Assembly (NCBI RefSeq): GCF_014284175.1
Contig: NZ_JACOGA010000014.1
Span: 59,236 to 123,235, forward strand
Length of the DNA stretch: 64,000 nt
Reading direction: 5' to 3'
Source of the DNA: Affinundibacterium flavidum
Lineage (GTDB): Bacteria > Pseudomonadota > Gammaproteobacteria > Burkholderiales > Burkholderiaceae_D
Shown: positions 15,416 through 23,832 of the stretch, one piece after another
How positions within the stretch are numbered: position 1 is the first letter of the stretch
Layout of the letters: the number at the start of each line of letters is the position of its first letter
Made by a program: the position numbers and the translations under genes
Notes under the pieces: model-generated
What the model was told of the DNA's origin: nothing
Seen by the model: only the letters and a program-made list of their open reading frames with translations
The model's database searches: none

Positions 15416-16828
15416 ATGAAAAAAATACCCATTATTCCGGTGCCTGTTGGTGAAGCCGAATTAGCTTTATTTGAAGAACGAAAAAAGATTTATATGCGTT
15501 CTCAAAAAGGTTGGTTTCAATCTTGGCGCTGGATTTTGGTGTTTTTTACGCAGATCTTATTTTATGGTTCTGCCTGGCTAACATGGAATGATAGACAGGC
15601 AGTTTTATTTGATCTGGTTAATCGTAAGTTCTATATTTTTGGTTTGGTCTTATGGCCGCAAGATTTCATTTATCTAGCGGTGCTGTTAGTGATTTCTGCA
15701 TTAACGCTGTTCTTGTTTACTGCAATTGCCGGGCGATTATTCTGTGGCTATGCTTGCCCACAGACGGTGTACACCGAAATATTTATGTGGGTGGAAGCCA
15801 AGATAGAAGGCGATAGAAATGCGCGCATGAAATTGGACCAAGCACCTATGTCGGCCAATAAATTTCGCCGTAAGTCGGTTAAGCATTTTATCTGGCTGGC
15901 GATTGCACTTTGGACTGGGTTTACCTTCGTTGGTTATTTCACACCCATTCAAACTTTAGCCAGTGAAGTCTTCTCATTTAACCTCGGACCATGGGAAACT
16001 TTCTGGTTCTTATTTTATGCTTTTGCTACCTATGGTAACGCGGGTTTCATGCGCGAACAGGTATGCAAGTATATGTGTCCATACGCACGCTTCCAGAGTG
16101 CGATGTTTGATAAAGATACCTTAATCGTCACCTACGACACTGAGCGTGGCGAGCCACGAGGTTCACGCAATAAGAAAGTCGATTTCAAAGCCGAGGGTTT
16201 GGGATCTTGCGTTGACTGCGGAATATGCGTCCAGGTTTGCCCAACCGGAATTGATATTCGTCAAGGATTGCAATATGAATGTATCGCTTGTGGTGCATGT
16301 ATCGATGGCTGCGATCAGGTCATGGATAAAATGGGCTACGAACGCGGTTTGATTCGCTATACCACCGAACATGCATTAACGAAGAAGATGAGCAAGGAAG
16401 CGATGTGGAAACGCGTCTTCCGTCTGCGAACCTTGGTTTATGGTGCGGTGTTGGGCTTAATTATTTTGATCTCAGCAGTTTCGTTAGCATATCGCGTACC
16501 GTTGAAAGTCGATGTGATTCGTGATCGCGCGATGCCTAAGATAACCGAAGTTGGTGCAATTGAAAACGTTTATCGCCTGCAAATTATGAATACGCAGGAA
16601 ACTGCGCGACAGTTTTTTATTAGTGTGAAAGGCGTGCCAGGCGCCATGATTGTGAATGACGCTCAAGTCTCAATAAAAGCGTCAACAAGTCTGGCGTTTC
16701 CAGTGCGCGTCAGAATTCCAGCGGGTGCCGCACCAACTGGCTCTAACCGGATACGATTTGTGATTTCCGATAGCGAGAATGCTAATGTATCGGTGACTGA
16801 GAAAGCAGTTTTCTTAGTCCCTAAGTAG
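15416..16828 (+). CDS. ccoG: Cytochrome c oxidase accessory protein CcoG
   Basis: A 470-residue inner-membrane iron-sulfur protein. Several N-terminal membrane segments carry FCGYACPQT and the RDXA-like MREQVCKYMCPYARFQ; two ferredoxin-type 4Fe-4S motifs follow, CVDCGICVQVCP and CIACGACIDGC. The C-terminal domain is an immunoglobulin-like periplasmic fold after a last membrane helix. CcoG reduces copper for insertion into the CuB site of cbb3 oxidase. It lies 147 bp after ccoP and precedes ccoH. Confidence 0.95.
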   Translation: MKKIPIIPVPVGEAELALFEERKKIYMRSQKGWFQSWRWILVFFTQILFYGSAWLTWNDRQAVLFDLVNRKFYIFGLVLWPQDFIYLAVLLVISALTLFLFTAIAGRLFCGYACPQTVYTEIFMWVEAKIEGDRNARMKLDQAPMSANKFRRKSVKHFIWLAIALWTGFTFVGYFTPIQTLASEVFSFNLGPWETFWFLFYAFATYGNAGFMREQVCKYMCPYARFQSAMFDKDTLIVTYDTERGEPRGSRNKKVDFKAEGLGSCVDCGICVQVCPTGIDIRQGLQYECIACGACIDGCDQVMDKMGYERGLIRYTTEHALTKKMSKEAMWKRVFRLRTLVYGAVLGLIILISAVSLAYRVPLKVDVIRDRAMPKITEVGAIENVYRLQIMNTQETARQFFISVKGVPGAMIVNDAQVSIKASTSLAFPVRVRIPAGAAPTGSNRIRFVISDSENANVSVTEKAVFLVPK

Positions 16829-16957
16829 TTAGAGCGAAGTAGCAGTAAGTAGAGATAATTAAGCGTAGTCAAAGTTAGCGAATAAAGAGAGTGAAGCTAA
16901 ATAGCGTGAAGCGACTAACTTAAAACTAACTCAGTGAAGTGAAACGAAGGAAATGCC
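16829..16957 (+). other. Purine-rich degenerate repeat tract between ccoG and ccoH
   Basis: The 129 bp are rich in GAAGTAG, AGTAAGTAG and GTGAAGCGA-like words that start at the ccoG stop (AAGTAG). They look like a decayed version of the stop-linked tandem repeats seen elsewhere, but no fixed unit length can be drawn. No terminator is seen. Confidence 0.4.
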
Positions 16958-17515
16958 ATGAATACAGGAATTTTGACGCAGCCCGTAAAAAAAGATCTTT
17001 GGTATAAAGAGCCGTGGTTGCTGTTAGTTGTTGGCGGCCCTTTGATCGTTGTCTGTGCGAGTCTATTTACCGGGTTTATTGCATTTCGTGGAGCGGATCA
17101 GGTAGTGGCGAAAGATTATTATCGACAAGGCCTCATGATTAATACCAATTTGCAACGCGATGCAAAAGCACGAGAAATGGCACTGCAAGCTGGCTTGCAA
17201 TTAGATATCGCCAGCAAAAAAATTGTGATGCAATTGAAATCAAAGCAGGCCTTACCGGATTTAGTTCAGTTAAGTTTGGCAAGTTCCGGTGCTGCGAGTG
17301 GATCGGTCGAAGAGGTGATACGCCGTCTACCGCTTAAGCCAATTGGCGATGGCAGATATGAAGCGGATTTGTCACAGGACAAAAAATTTGAAACAGCAAT
17401 TCAATCCGGCGTACTTCATATTCTGCATGTGAAACTAGAAACCAATGATTGGCGATTAACCGGTGATTGGCTCGACCCAATGCAAAGAAACTTAGCACTA
17501 TCGCCGTCACGTTAG
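16958..17515 (+). CDS. ccoH: FixH/CcoH family cbb3 oxidase assembly protein
   Basis: A 185-residue protein with one N-terminal membrane helix (about 22-44) after the FixH-type KEPWLLLVVGGP segment, and a periplasmic domain with the VVAKDYYRQGL motif. FixH/CcoH proteins stay bound to cbb3 oxidase and aid its assembly. Length and place behind ccoG fit. It continues the ccoG unit. Confidence 0.88.
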   Translation: MNTGILTQPVKKDLWYKEPWLLLVVGGPLIVVCASLFTGFIAFRGADQVVAKDYYRQGLMINTNLQRDAKAREMALQAGLQLDIASKKIVMQLKSKQALPDLVQLSLASSGAASGSVEEVIRRLPLKPIGDGRYEADLSQDKKFETAIQSGVLHILHVKLETNDWRLTGDWLDPMQRNLALSPSR

Positions 17516-17637
17516 TAGATGATTGAAGATCCTTGTATTTGGAACTTTCGAATGAACTTTTGAACAGACTCTGAATATCGCGTTGGACGAGTAAAAAGTG
17601 AATAGTAGGTAGTGAATCATGTGCAAAGGAGTGAAGT

Positions 17638-17895
17638 TTGGAACCTAGCAATCTACAGCAAGAAAAAACCTCAGTGCGTTCCATGTTAATGGTCGTATTG
17701 TGGCCTGCATTCTTAATGGCCTGTGTCGCCACAGGTATTTTCTTTAGCTTAGTTGATCCGATGGAGTTGATCGTGCTCGATGAACGCTTGCACGTACACA
17801 TGTTGGGTGCATACACGATAGGCTTTTTAATTTTCTGGGTCTTAGGCGCATTCTCTAGTTGGTTGACGGCTTTACTTTTGCAAAAAATATCTTAG
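17638..17895 (+). CDS. Small two-helix membrane protein in the cbb3 cluster
   Basis: An 85-residue protein that I do not recognise as a named family. It starts at TTG 17638, with AAGGAG (17626-17631) at good spacing; no ATG start would fit. Two membrane segments (about 16-38 and 56-80) flank a short loop with PMELIVLDERLHVHMLG, which contains two histidines. It sits between ccoH and hemN in the same direction, which suggests a role in oxidase assembly or haem/copper supply, but no function can be assigned. Confidence 0.75.
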   Translation: MEPSNLQQEKTSVRSMLMVVLWPAFLMACVATGIFFSLVDPMELIVLDERLHVHMLGAYTIGFLIFWVLGAFSSWLTALLLQKIS

Positions 17896-17921
17896 ACACC
17901 AATAGATAAAAGAGACACAAA

Positions 17922-19325
17922 ATGCCTATCCTAGAACCCACTGCAAAAGACAACCTGGAAATTTCTGAAGAGTTAATTCGACGCTTTGACTCTTTGGGGC
18001 CACGTTACACGTCTTATCCAACGGCGGATCGTTTTCACGCTGACTTCACTGAATCTTCGTATATTCAATACCTGAAACAGCGAAATCAGGCGGCCAATAA
18101 ACCGCCATTGTCTTTGTATATTCATATCCCTTTTTGTGCATCGCTTTGCTACTACTGCGCCTGCAATAAAGTGATTACCAAAGATCGTAGTAAGTCCGCC
18201 ATTTATCTCGCTTATTTGGCAAAAGAATTGCAGATGGTGAAGCAGCACTTAACGGCACGAGAAACGATTTCGCAATTGCACTTGGGCGGTGGTACACCTA
18301 CCTTTTTGAGTGAAGACGAGATGCGCGGCCTGATGGCGATGTTGCGCGATAATTTTGATTTTGCGGCAGACGCTGAAATCTCGATAGAAATTGATCCACG
18401 TACTGTCACTGCAGAAACGTTGCAATTGTTGGCCGATGTAGGATTTAATCGCACTAGTTTGGGTGTGCAGGATTTCGATGAACAAGTGCAAATCGCGGTG
18501 CATAGAATTCAACCTTACGACATGGTGGAAAAATGTATTACGCAGAGTCGTGCCGTTGGCTTTCAATCGATTAATTTTGATTTGATTTATGGATTGCCAA
18601 AGCAAAGTTTAGAAAGCTTTTCGTGCACCTTAGATCAGGTCATTTCTTTGTCGCCAGCGCGTATCGCTTTGTATAACTACGCTCATTTGCCTACGCGCTT
18701 CAAGCCACAACGTCGAATTAATGAGGCCGACTTACCTTCGGCTGAGCAGCGTTTACAGATCTTTTTGATGTCCTTGCGTCGATTGCTGGCTGAGGGTTAT
18801 GTATATATCGGCTTAGATCATTTTGCTAAACCCGATGATAGTTTAGCGCTGGCGGTAAAAGACAAATCGCTACATCGAAATTTCCAAGGTTACACCACAC
18901 GCGCAGACTGCGATCTGGTTGCCTTGGGCTTATCGTCTATCGGCAAAATCGGTGCATCGTATGTGCAAAATCTTCGTACTCTGGATGAATATTACGCAGC
19001 ACTTGATCAAGGAAAACTGCCAGTCGAAAAAGGCTTTCACTTAAGCGAAGATGATTTATTACGCCGTGAAATCATTATGGATTTGATGTGTAGTACGACT
19101 TTGGATATTTCTGCGATTGAAAAAAAATACAGTATCCGTTTTGCAGAATATTTTCAAAACGAACTCGCCAGAGTGCAGTCATTTGCGGATGAGGGTTTGA
19201 TGAAGATCAGTGATTCCGCCGTTAGTGTGACCTCTAAAGGGCGGATGTTTGTGCGTGCATTCAGTATGGTGTTTGATCAATATCTGTCTCGTCAAAGTGG
19301 TGCAAAATATTCTAAGTTGATTTAA
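17922..19325 (+). CDS. hemN: Oxygen-independent coproporphyrinogen III dehydrogenase HemN
   Basis: A 467-residue radical SAM enzyme of HemN length. The cluster motif is CASLCYYCAC (CxxxCxxC plus the following cysteine), preceded by YIHIPFC; LHLGGGTPTFL and SLGVQDFDEQVQIAVHRIQ are further HemN signatures. It converts coproporphyrinogen III to protoporphyrinogen IX without oxygen, so haem for the cbb3 oxidase can be made at low oxygen. It follows the small membrane protein by 26 nt and precedes the SafE-like gene by 2 nt. Confidence 0.95.
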   Translation: MPILEPTAKDNLEISEELIRRFDSLGPRYTSYPTADRFHADFTESSYIQYLKQRNQAANKPPLSLYIHIPFCASLCYYCACNKVITKDRSKSAIYLAYLAKELQMVKQHLTARETISQLHLGGGTPTFLSEDEMRGLMAMLRDNFDFAADAEISIEIDPRTVTAETLQLLADVGFNRTSLGVQDFDEQVQIAVHRIQPYDMVEKCITQSRAVGFQSINFDLIYGLPKQSLESFSCTLDQVISLSPARIALYNYAHLPTRFKPQRRINEADLPSAEQRLQIFLMSLRRLLAEGYVYIGLDHFAKPDDSLALAVKDKSLHRNFQGYTTRADCDLVALGLSSIGKIGASYVQNLRTLDEYYAALDQGKLPVEKGFHLSEDDLLRREIIMDLMCSTTLDISAIEKKYSIRFAEYFQNELARVQSFADEGLMKISDSAVSVTSKGRMFVRAFSMVFDQYLSRQSGAKYSKLI

Positions 19326-19327
19326 TT

Positions 19328-20182
19328 ATGCTGACTCTTCCGCTCATTTTAGCCGCGCTGTCGGCCGGCTTGATCGGCGGAGTTCATTGCATAGGTATGT
19401 GTGGTGGGATCGCCAGTATCTTAAGCAGATTGCCACGCTCGATTTTATCTTCTCAAACACTTTCTGCCAAATCCACCAAGGTGATCGCCATCGTGCCCGA
19501 TGCTTCATATCAGGTGCAGCAAGCAGTGCAAGGCAAACAAGATTCTCCGTATTCGCAAAACGCAAATCAAGTGCCCTCGCAACTAGCAAAAGATCGCGCA
19601 AAGAATTTGCTTTATTTGTGCTATTTGCATGGCGGGCGTCTCAGCACCTATATGTTGATAGGCGCGATCTTTGGTGGTTTTGGTGCTGCCAGTTTGCGTT
19701 GGAAAGCAGACTTTCCTGTGAGCACAGGCTTATTCGTGATTGGCAACCTGGCTCTGATTTTACTAGGCTTGCGATTGCTGGGTGTGCGCATGTTTTCAGT
19801 ATTTCCGAGTTCTTTGACTGAAAAAATTCAGCACGCATATGGCTTGTTGATGCCAAGTCTACAGAAAGGAAGTTCACATCCTTATTTGATGGGAATGACG
19901 TGGGGCGCCTTGCCTTGTGGCTTGTCGTATGCGATTGCGCCATTCGCATTGTTGTCGGGCGCTGCGTGGTCGGGGGCGGTGTTGATGTTGCTATTTGGTG
20001 TGGCGGCACTGCCGCATCTCTTATTGGCGCAAACCATTTCTCATCGACTGAACCGACAGGGAAGGATGCGTGGAATTCAAATACTATTTGCGGTGATGCT
20101 ATTAGTCTTGGGCGGCATGGGCCTATTTTATTTTGATATGAAAAATATGCCGGATATTTTGTGCATCACCCCGCAATATTAG
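19328..20182 (+). CDS. SafE/DsbD-like integral membrane protein of the cbb3 cluster
   Basis: A 284-residue protein with about six membrane segments, of the sulfite exporter TauE/SafE type related to the DsbD transmembrane domain. The first helix ends in GGVHCIGMCGG and a later one has GALPCGLSY; such paired cysteine motifs are typical of copper- or thiol-handling members found in cbb3 operons. Residues about 38-90 form a hydrophilic loop. It starts 2 nt after hemN, implying translational coupling. Copper supply or thiol transfer to cytochrome c biogenesis is inferred. Confidence 0.8.
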   Translation: MLTLPLILAALSAGLIGGVHCIGMCGGIASILSRLPRSILSSQTLSAKSTKVIAIVPDASYQVQQAVQGKQDSPYSQNANQVPSQLAKDRAKNLLYLCYLHGGRLSTYMLIGAIFGGFGAASLRWKADFPVSTGLFVIGNLALILLGLRLLGVRMFSVFPSSLTEKIQHAYGLLMPSLQKGSSHPYLMGMTWGALPCGLSYAIAPFALLSGAAWSGAVLMLLFGVAALPHLLLAQTISHRLNRQGRMRGIQILFAVMLLVLGGMGLFYFDMKNMPDILCITPQY

Positions 20183-20195
20183 GGGTTTAGACAGG

Positions 20196-20546
20196 CTATT
20201 TATTCAGATCTAGCAAGGTCGCGAAAATCTCGTCGGCGGTCTTCACTACCTTTGCAGAAAATTCAAATCCTGCTTTGTATTGAAGATTATTGGTCAATTC
20301 TGTGCTCAGATCCGTCCCACTCGCATCCGCGTTACTATTTTCTGCATTGCTGTTGATTGCTGCTAAGTCTTGTGCAGCTTTACTGATGTTGACACGCACG
20401 CCACCATTTGCATTTTCTTGAAAGCTAGCAAGTTGTGGTTGATAGCCTTTGGTCTGGGCATTGGCAATATTGTTCGCACTACTATCCAAGGCACCTTGAT
20501 AGGCTTTCATGCCAGAAATGCCAATATTAAGACTGGAAATTGCCAT
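20196..20546 (-). CDS. Orphan flagellar rod/hook-like protein (FlgC-type)
   Basis: A 116-residue protein that begins MAISSLNIGISGMKAYQGAL and continues with SSANNIANAQTKGYQP, the N-terminal signature shared by flagellar rod, hook and hook-associated proteins. The C-terminal half ends with LSTELTNNLQYKAGFEFSAKVVK, the matching C-terminal signature. It is shorter than FlgC (about 134 residues) and has little central domain. It is alone, between the SafE-like gene and the histidine kinase, far from the flhDC block. Its role in the flagellum is uncertain. Confidence 0.75.
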   Translation of the reverse strand: MAISSLNIGISGMKAYQGALDSSANNIANAQTKGYQPQLASFQENANGGVRVNISKAAQDLAAINSNAENSNADASGTDLSTELTNNLQYKAGFEFSAKVVKTADEIFATLLDLNK

Positions 20547-20744
20547 GATGATTACTCCTGCAGGTGCTGATCTGTGGACTCAAAAATGCACACAAATACA
20601 TATACAAAGACGCTAAATTTAAGGCCATCACTAATGTATTCAGCATAGCTGGATTTTTAGATGAATGCTGATTTATTCTTGGCTTTTTGCACGATTCGTG
20701 CAATTTATTTCACGGTAAATTGCATGCAATACAAATGTTATTAA

Positions 20745-22697
20745 TCAATTGTCAGGGTTCGTGATCATTTGATCTAGTGGAATTTGTATTTGAATTTGTG
20801 TGCCTTTTCCGACCGTACTTTGTACCTTGAACTCACCATGCAATGCTTTGATGCGCTCACGCATGCCTACCAAACCAAAAGAGCGGGTTTTATTCATCGC
20901 ACCTTCTTCTATGCCTCGCCCATCATCACGTATGGTGAGCGATAGTGTGGTGGGGGCGCGCTCGAAATGGATTTCCACATGGCCCGCTTTTGCATGTCGC
21001 GCTACATTGGTCAGCGATTCTTGAATAATGCGAAAAATCGCCGTGCTGCGATCATCATCCAGCACTAATTGTTCTTCGTCCGCAATTAAATCGCAGTGCA
21101 CGCCATGTCGCTGAGAGAATTCTTTTTGTAAGCTTTGTAGTGCAAAAAATAGTCCACCTTCATCCAATGCGCGTGGTCGCAAGTCTGTCGCGATTCGACG
21201 CAAGGTAGTAATTGATGTCAGTAATAATTGATCCATGCTAGCGACGGTCAATCTTGATTTTTCTGTCATCGATTGATCGCGTTGTAGCAAGGATAAATCC
21301 ATCCGTAGCGCAGCCAATAACTGACCAAGATCATCATGTAATTCCCGCGCAATATGTTTACGCTCTTCTTCACGTATGCTCTGCAAAGCCGATGACAATT
21401 GACTGAGCTCGGAGTGATATTGAGCTAATTTTTCTTTCGCGATTTTACGCTCGCTAATGTCACGGAAAATCACCGTATAAAAGCGTTTATCATTTTCCAT
21501 TAAAGTGGAAATTGATGCTTCGATAGGGAACTCATGACCGTTCGCATGCAGCCCAGTGACGTAGTAGTCATCGAAGCTAGTTCCCATCTTGCGGCGGGTC
21601 GTACCGCGTTCTCCAAATTGTTTGACGTGGGTATTGTGCACTGCTCTATGCCGCATGGGGATCACGGCATCAATTGAAGTACCAAGCAAATCTTCGACAG
21701 CATAGCCAAAAATAGTCGCAGCGGCAGGATTGACCAAAATGATCTTGTGCTGGTCATCGATTGTGATGATGCCATCCATCGCCGTTTCGATGACGCCGGT
21801 TAAGCGTTGTTTATGGATGAGTAATTGGTCGGCTGCTTGTTGTAAATCATGCGTGCTTTGAATTAAACCGGAGTAGGGAGCGTGAATGTTAATTCCCACC
21901 ATGCCGCGATAAATCGCAAAAGCTGCTAATACTTGAAATAAATGCCCAATGACGACAAAAATTTCATCTGGCAAACGATAGAGCGAGAAATAGGTTTCTG
22001 AAATTGCCATCATGGCAGCGGCAAAAAAAAGCAAGCTACGTTTGATTTTAAGATGGCCTTCTGAATTCACACTATCTGGTGATCTGATCCTTCGATAAAA
22101 CAAGATTGCAGTGAGCGCGTTGGTGGCGACCAACACCATTTCGCAATGAATCTTGAAGGCGGTTTGTCCCAAGTCTTTCAAATAGGTAGCTGGCAAGATT
22201 TCTGGAAAACGAAATACAAGATAAGTGAGGGCGAAAGTGGCAAATAAGCCGAGGATGACGCTGACGATTGATCGATTCTCGGAAATGTCAGAGTCTTTTG
22301 ATTGCAGAACCAGACCCAGCAAGGTAAAACTGATTAAGTAACGTGATAGCAGCCAGAAACTGAGTGACTTGTGCATATCAATCGCCCCCGGAAATCCCGG
22401 CATGCCTTGAAATGAAATCGCATGAAAGAAACCAAATATTGCTGCGTTGAGAAACGCTACTGCCAGAATCAGGCTACTGAGTTTGCGTAAATTGCCAAAC
22501 GCATTCCAGCACACAATAAATACGGAAGCGAAAATGATGATGGTGGCGGTTTCCAGAGCAGTATGGATTGTCAGCGCGCTTGAAATTTTGATCTCTGAGA
22601 AAAGCGCCTGCTGGGACCACAGATAGGTGGATAAAACAAGCAAGGCCATGCTAAGCCAGGTGAGACGCTTTAATTCTTTGGGACTAGTATTTTTCAT
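20745..22697 (-). CDS. Membrane-bound PAS-domain histidine kinase (NarX/DegS-type)
   Basis: A 650-residue sensor kinase. Residues about 10-270 form a multi-helix MASE-type membrane sensor, 295-415 a PAS domain (AMDGIITIDDQHKI, DISERK), then a HisKA_3 dimerisation helix with H454 in ARELHDDLGQ, and an HATPase with the N box (QESLTNVARHAKAG), DDGRGIE and the final GKGTQIQIQIP. Kinases of this class pair with NarL/FixJ regulators; the regulator at 25448-26083 is a plausible partner. There is no haem-PAS histidine signature I would trust, so the signal is unknown. Confidence 0.88.
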   Translation of the reverse strand: MKNTSPKELKRLTWLSMALLVLSTYLWSQQALFSEIKISSALTIHTALETATIIIFASVFIVCWNAFGNLRKLSSLILAVAFLNAAIFGFFHAISFQGMPGFPGAIDMHKSLSFWLLSRYLISFTLLGLVLQSKDSDISENRSIVSVILGLFATFALTYLVFRFPEILPATYLKDLGQTAFKIHCEMVLVATNALTAILFYRRIRSPDSVNSEGHLKIKRSLLFFAAAMMAISETYFSLYRLPDEIFVVIGHLFQVLAAFAIYRGMVGINIHAPYSGLIQSTHDLQQAADQLLIHKQRLTGVIETAMDGIITIDDQHKIILVNPAAATIFGYAVEDLLGTSIDAVIPMRHRAVHNTHVKQFGERGTTRRKMGTSFDDYYVTGLHANGHEFPIEASISTLMENDKRFYTVIFRDISERKIAKEKLAQYHSELSQLSSALQSIREEERKHIARELHDDLGQLLAALRMDLSLLQRDQSMTEKSRLTVASMDQLLLTSITTLRRIATDLRPRALDEGGLFFALQSLQKEFSQRHGVHCDLIADEEQLVLDDDRSTAIFRIIQESLTNVARHAKAGHVEIHFERAPTTLSLTIRDDGRGIEEGAMNKTRSFGLVGMRERIKALHGEFKVQSTVGKGTQIQIQIPLDQMITNPDN

Positions 22698-22864
22698 GTT
22701 CGACGCATTGTTTATTCATTATTGTTGAGTCATCATTGTTTATGCATATTGCATATTGGGCAGAGCTAAATTGTATGCTGGTGCGGGCTTGCGTGGATTG
22801 AATTTTCTATCGCCAGTTCGGATCAAGAGATCCCTGCCGACTAAAACGTTTAGAAAAAAATGAT

Positions 22865-22892
22865 AAAAAGCCCGATAAGGATCGGGCTTTCT
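22865..22892 (-). terminator. Terminator of the universal stress protein gene
   Basis: On the minus strand AAAGCCCGAT and ATCGGGCTTT pair around CCTT, followed by TTATC and more T. It lies about 50 nt past the usp stop and before the histidine kinase promoter region. Confidence 0.88.
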
Positions 22893-22900
22893 CATTTTCT

Positions 22901-22930
22901 TTGCGCTTCTTCGCGTATCTTTGCGTTTCT
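22901..22930 (-). repeat. 10-nt tandem repeat x3 downstream of usp
   Basis: Plus-strand units are TTGCGCTTCT, TCGCGTATCT and TTGCGTTTCT, with a weaker fourth unit at 22931-22940. They lie between the usp stop codon (22945) and its terminator. Confidence 0.85.
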
Positions 22931-22944
22931 ATGTGCGACTAAGT

Positions 22945-23784
22945 TTAATGCGACATCAAGACAGGGATAGTCATTTTTTCCAAAATAGTTCGGGTTGTAC
23001 CACCCATGATCATTTCTCTAAAGCGTGAATGACCGTAACCACCCATGACTAACAAATCCGCACCGAGTTCTTTGCAAGCAGCAAGAATGGTCGCGCCTGT
23101 TCCATGTGTGCCGAAGCGTGTTGCTACTTCGATCTTGATGCCGTGGCGAGCAAGGTAAAGCGCGATATCCGCACCGGGCTCTTCGCCATGTGCTTCCCCT
23201 TGTTTTTCAGGATTGATGATCAATACCTGAACTGATTTGCTCAATCTGAGCAGTGGAATGGCATCGGTAAGAGCACGTGCAGCTTCGCGACTGCCATCCC
23301 ATGCAATCACCGTATTTTCGCCAAAGCTCTGTGCCTCTGATGAGTGCGGAACAACCAGTACCGGACGCCCTGAATTGACCACCATGAATTCCGGAAAATC
23401 AGACATCACAGAAGGCGAGGGTTCGTCACGATTTGTTTGACCGATAATGATTAAATCAGAATAACGGGCACGTAATCCTAAACCGCCATTCGCCTCATCG
23501 TTCGCAATCAAACATTCGGTGGTTGCAATTCCTAATCCCGCGCTGGTTTGTTTGAAGTGCTCGATCGCCTTTTCTGCTCTTTCGCGTAAAGCCGATAAAT
23601 GCAGCATGATATTGGGATCGCCAACGCCGAGATCAGTGCTTTCGAAAATATAGCGTGAAATGCCGGTGAGTGCGATTCCAGTCAGGTGCGCATCGAATTG
23701 GCTGGCAATCTGATGCGCTAGTTGTGTACGTTTCAGAGAATTTTTGGATTCATCGACGTGCACCAGTATGGTTTTATAAGTCAT
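22945..23784 (-). CDS. Universal stress protein (UspA family)
   Basis: A 279-residue tandem-Usp protein. The N-terminal domain begins MTYKTILVHVDESKNS; the C-terminal domain contains the ATP-binding type signature GGYGHSRFREMIMGGTTRTIL and ends VLMSH. No membrane segments. It follows the FNR-family gene by 48 nt in the same direction, so both are probably co-transcribed. Two-domain Usp proteins linked to low-oxygen regulators are common in proteobacteria; the ligand and target are unknown. Confidence 0.9.
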   Translation of the reverse strand: MTYKTILVHVDESKNSLKRTQLAHQIASQFDAHLTGIALTGISRYIFESTDLGVGDPNIMLHLSALRERAEKAIEHFKQTSAGLGIATTECLIANDEANGGLGLRARYSDLIIIGQTNRDEPSPSVMSDFPEFMVVNSGRPVLVVPHSSEAQSFGENTVIAWDGSREAARALTDAIPLLRLSKSVQVLIINPEKQGEAHGEEPGADIALYLARHGIKIEVATRFGTHGTGATILAACKELGADLLVMGGYGHSRFREMIMGGTTRTILEKMTIPVLMSH

Positions 23785-23803
23785 ACGCTACCTCACCTTA
23801 AGT

Positions 23804-23830
23804 TTGAAGAGTACGAAGATTATGAAGAAT
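23804..23830 (-). repeat. 9-nt tandem repeat x3 just after a stop codon
   Basis: On the minus strand, two bases after the TGA stop of the FNR-like gene, come ATTCTTCAT, AATCTTCGT and ACTCTTCAA. They fill most of the gap before the usp start. Confidence 0.82.
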
Positions 23831-23832
23831 AA

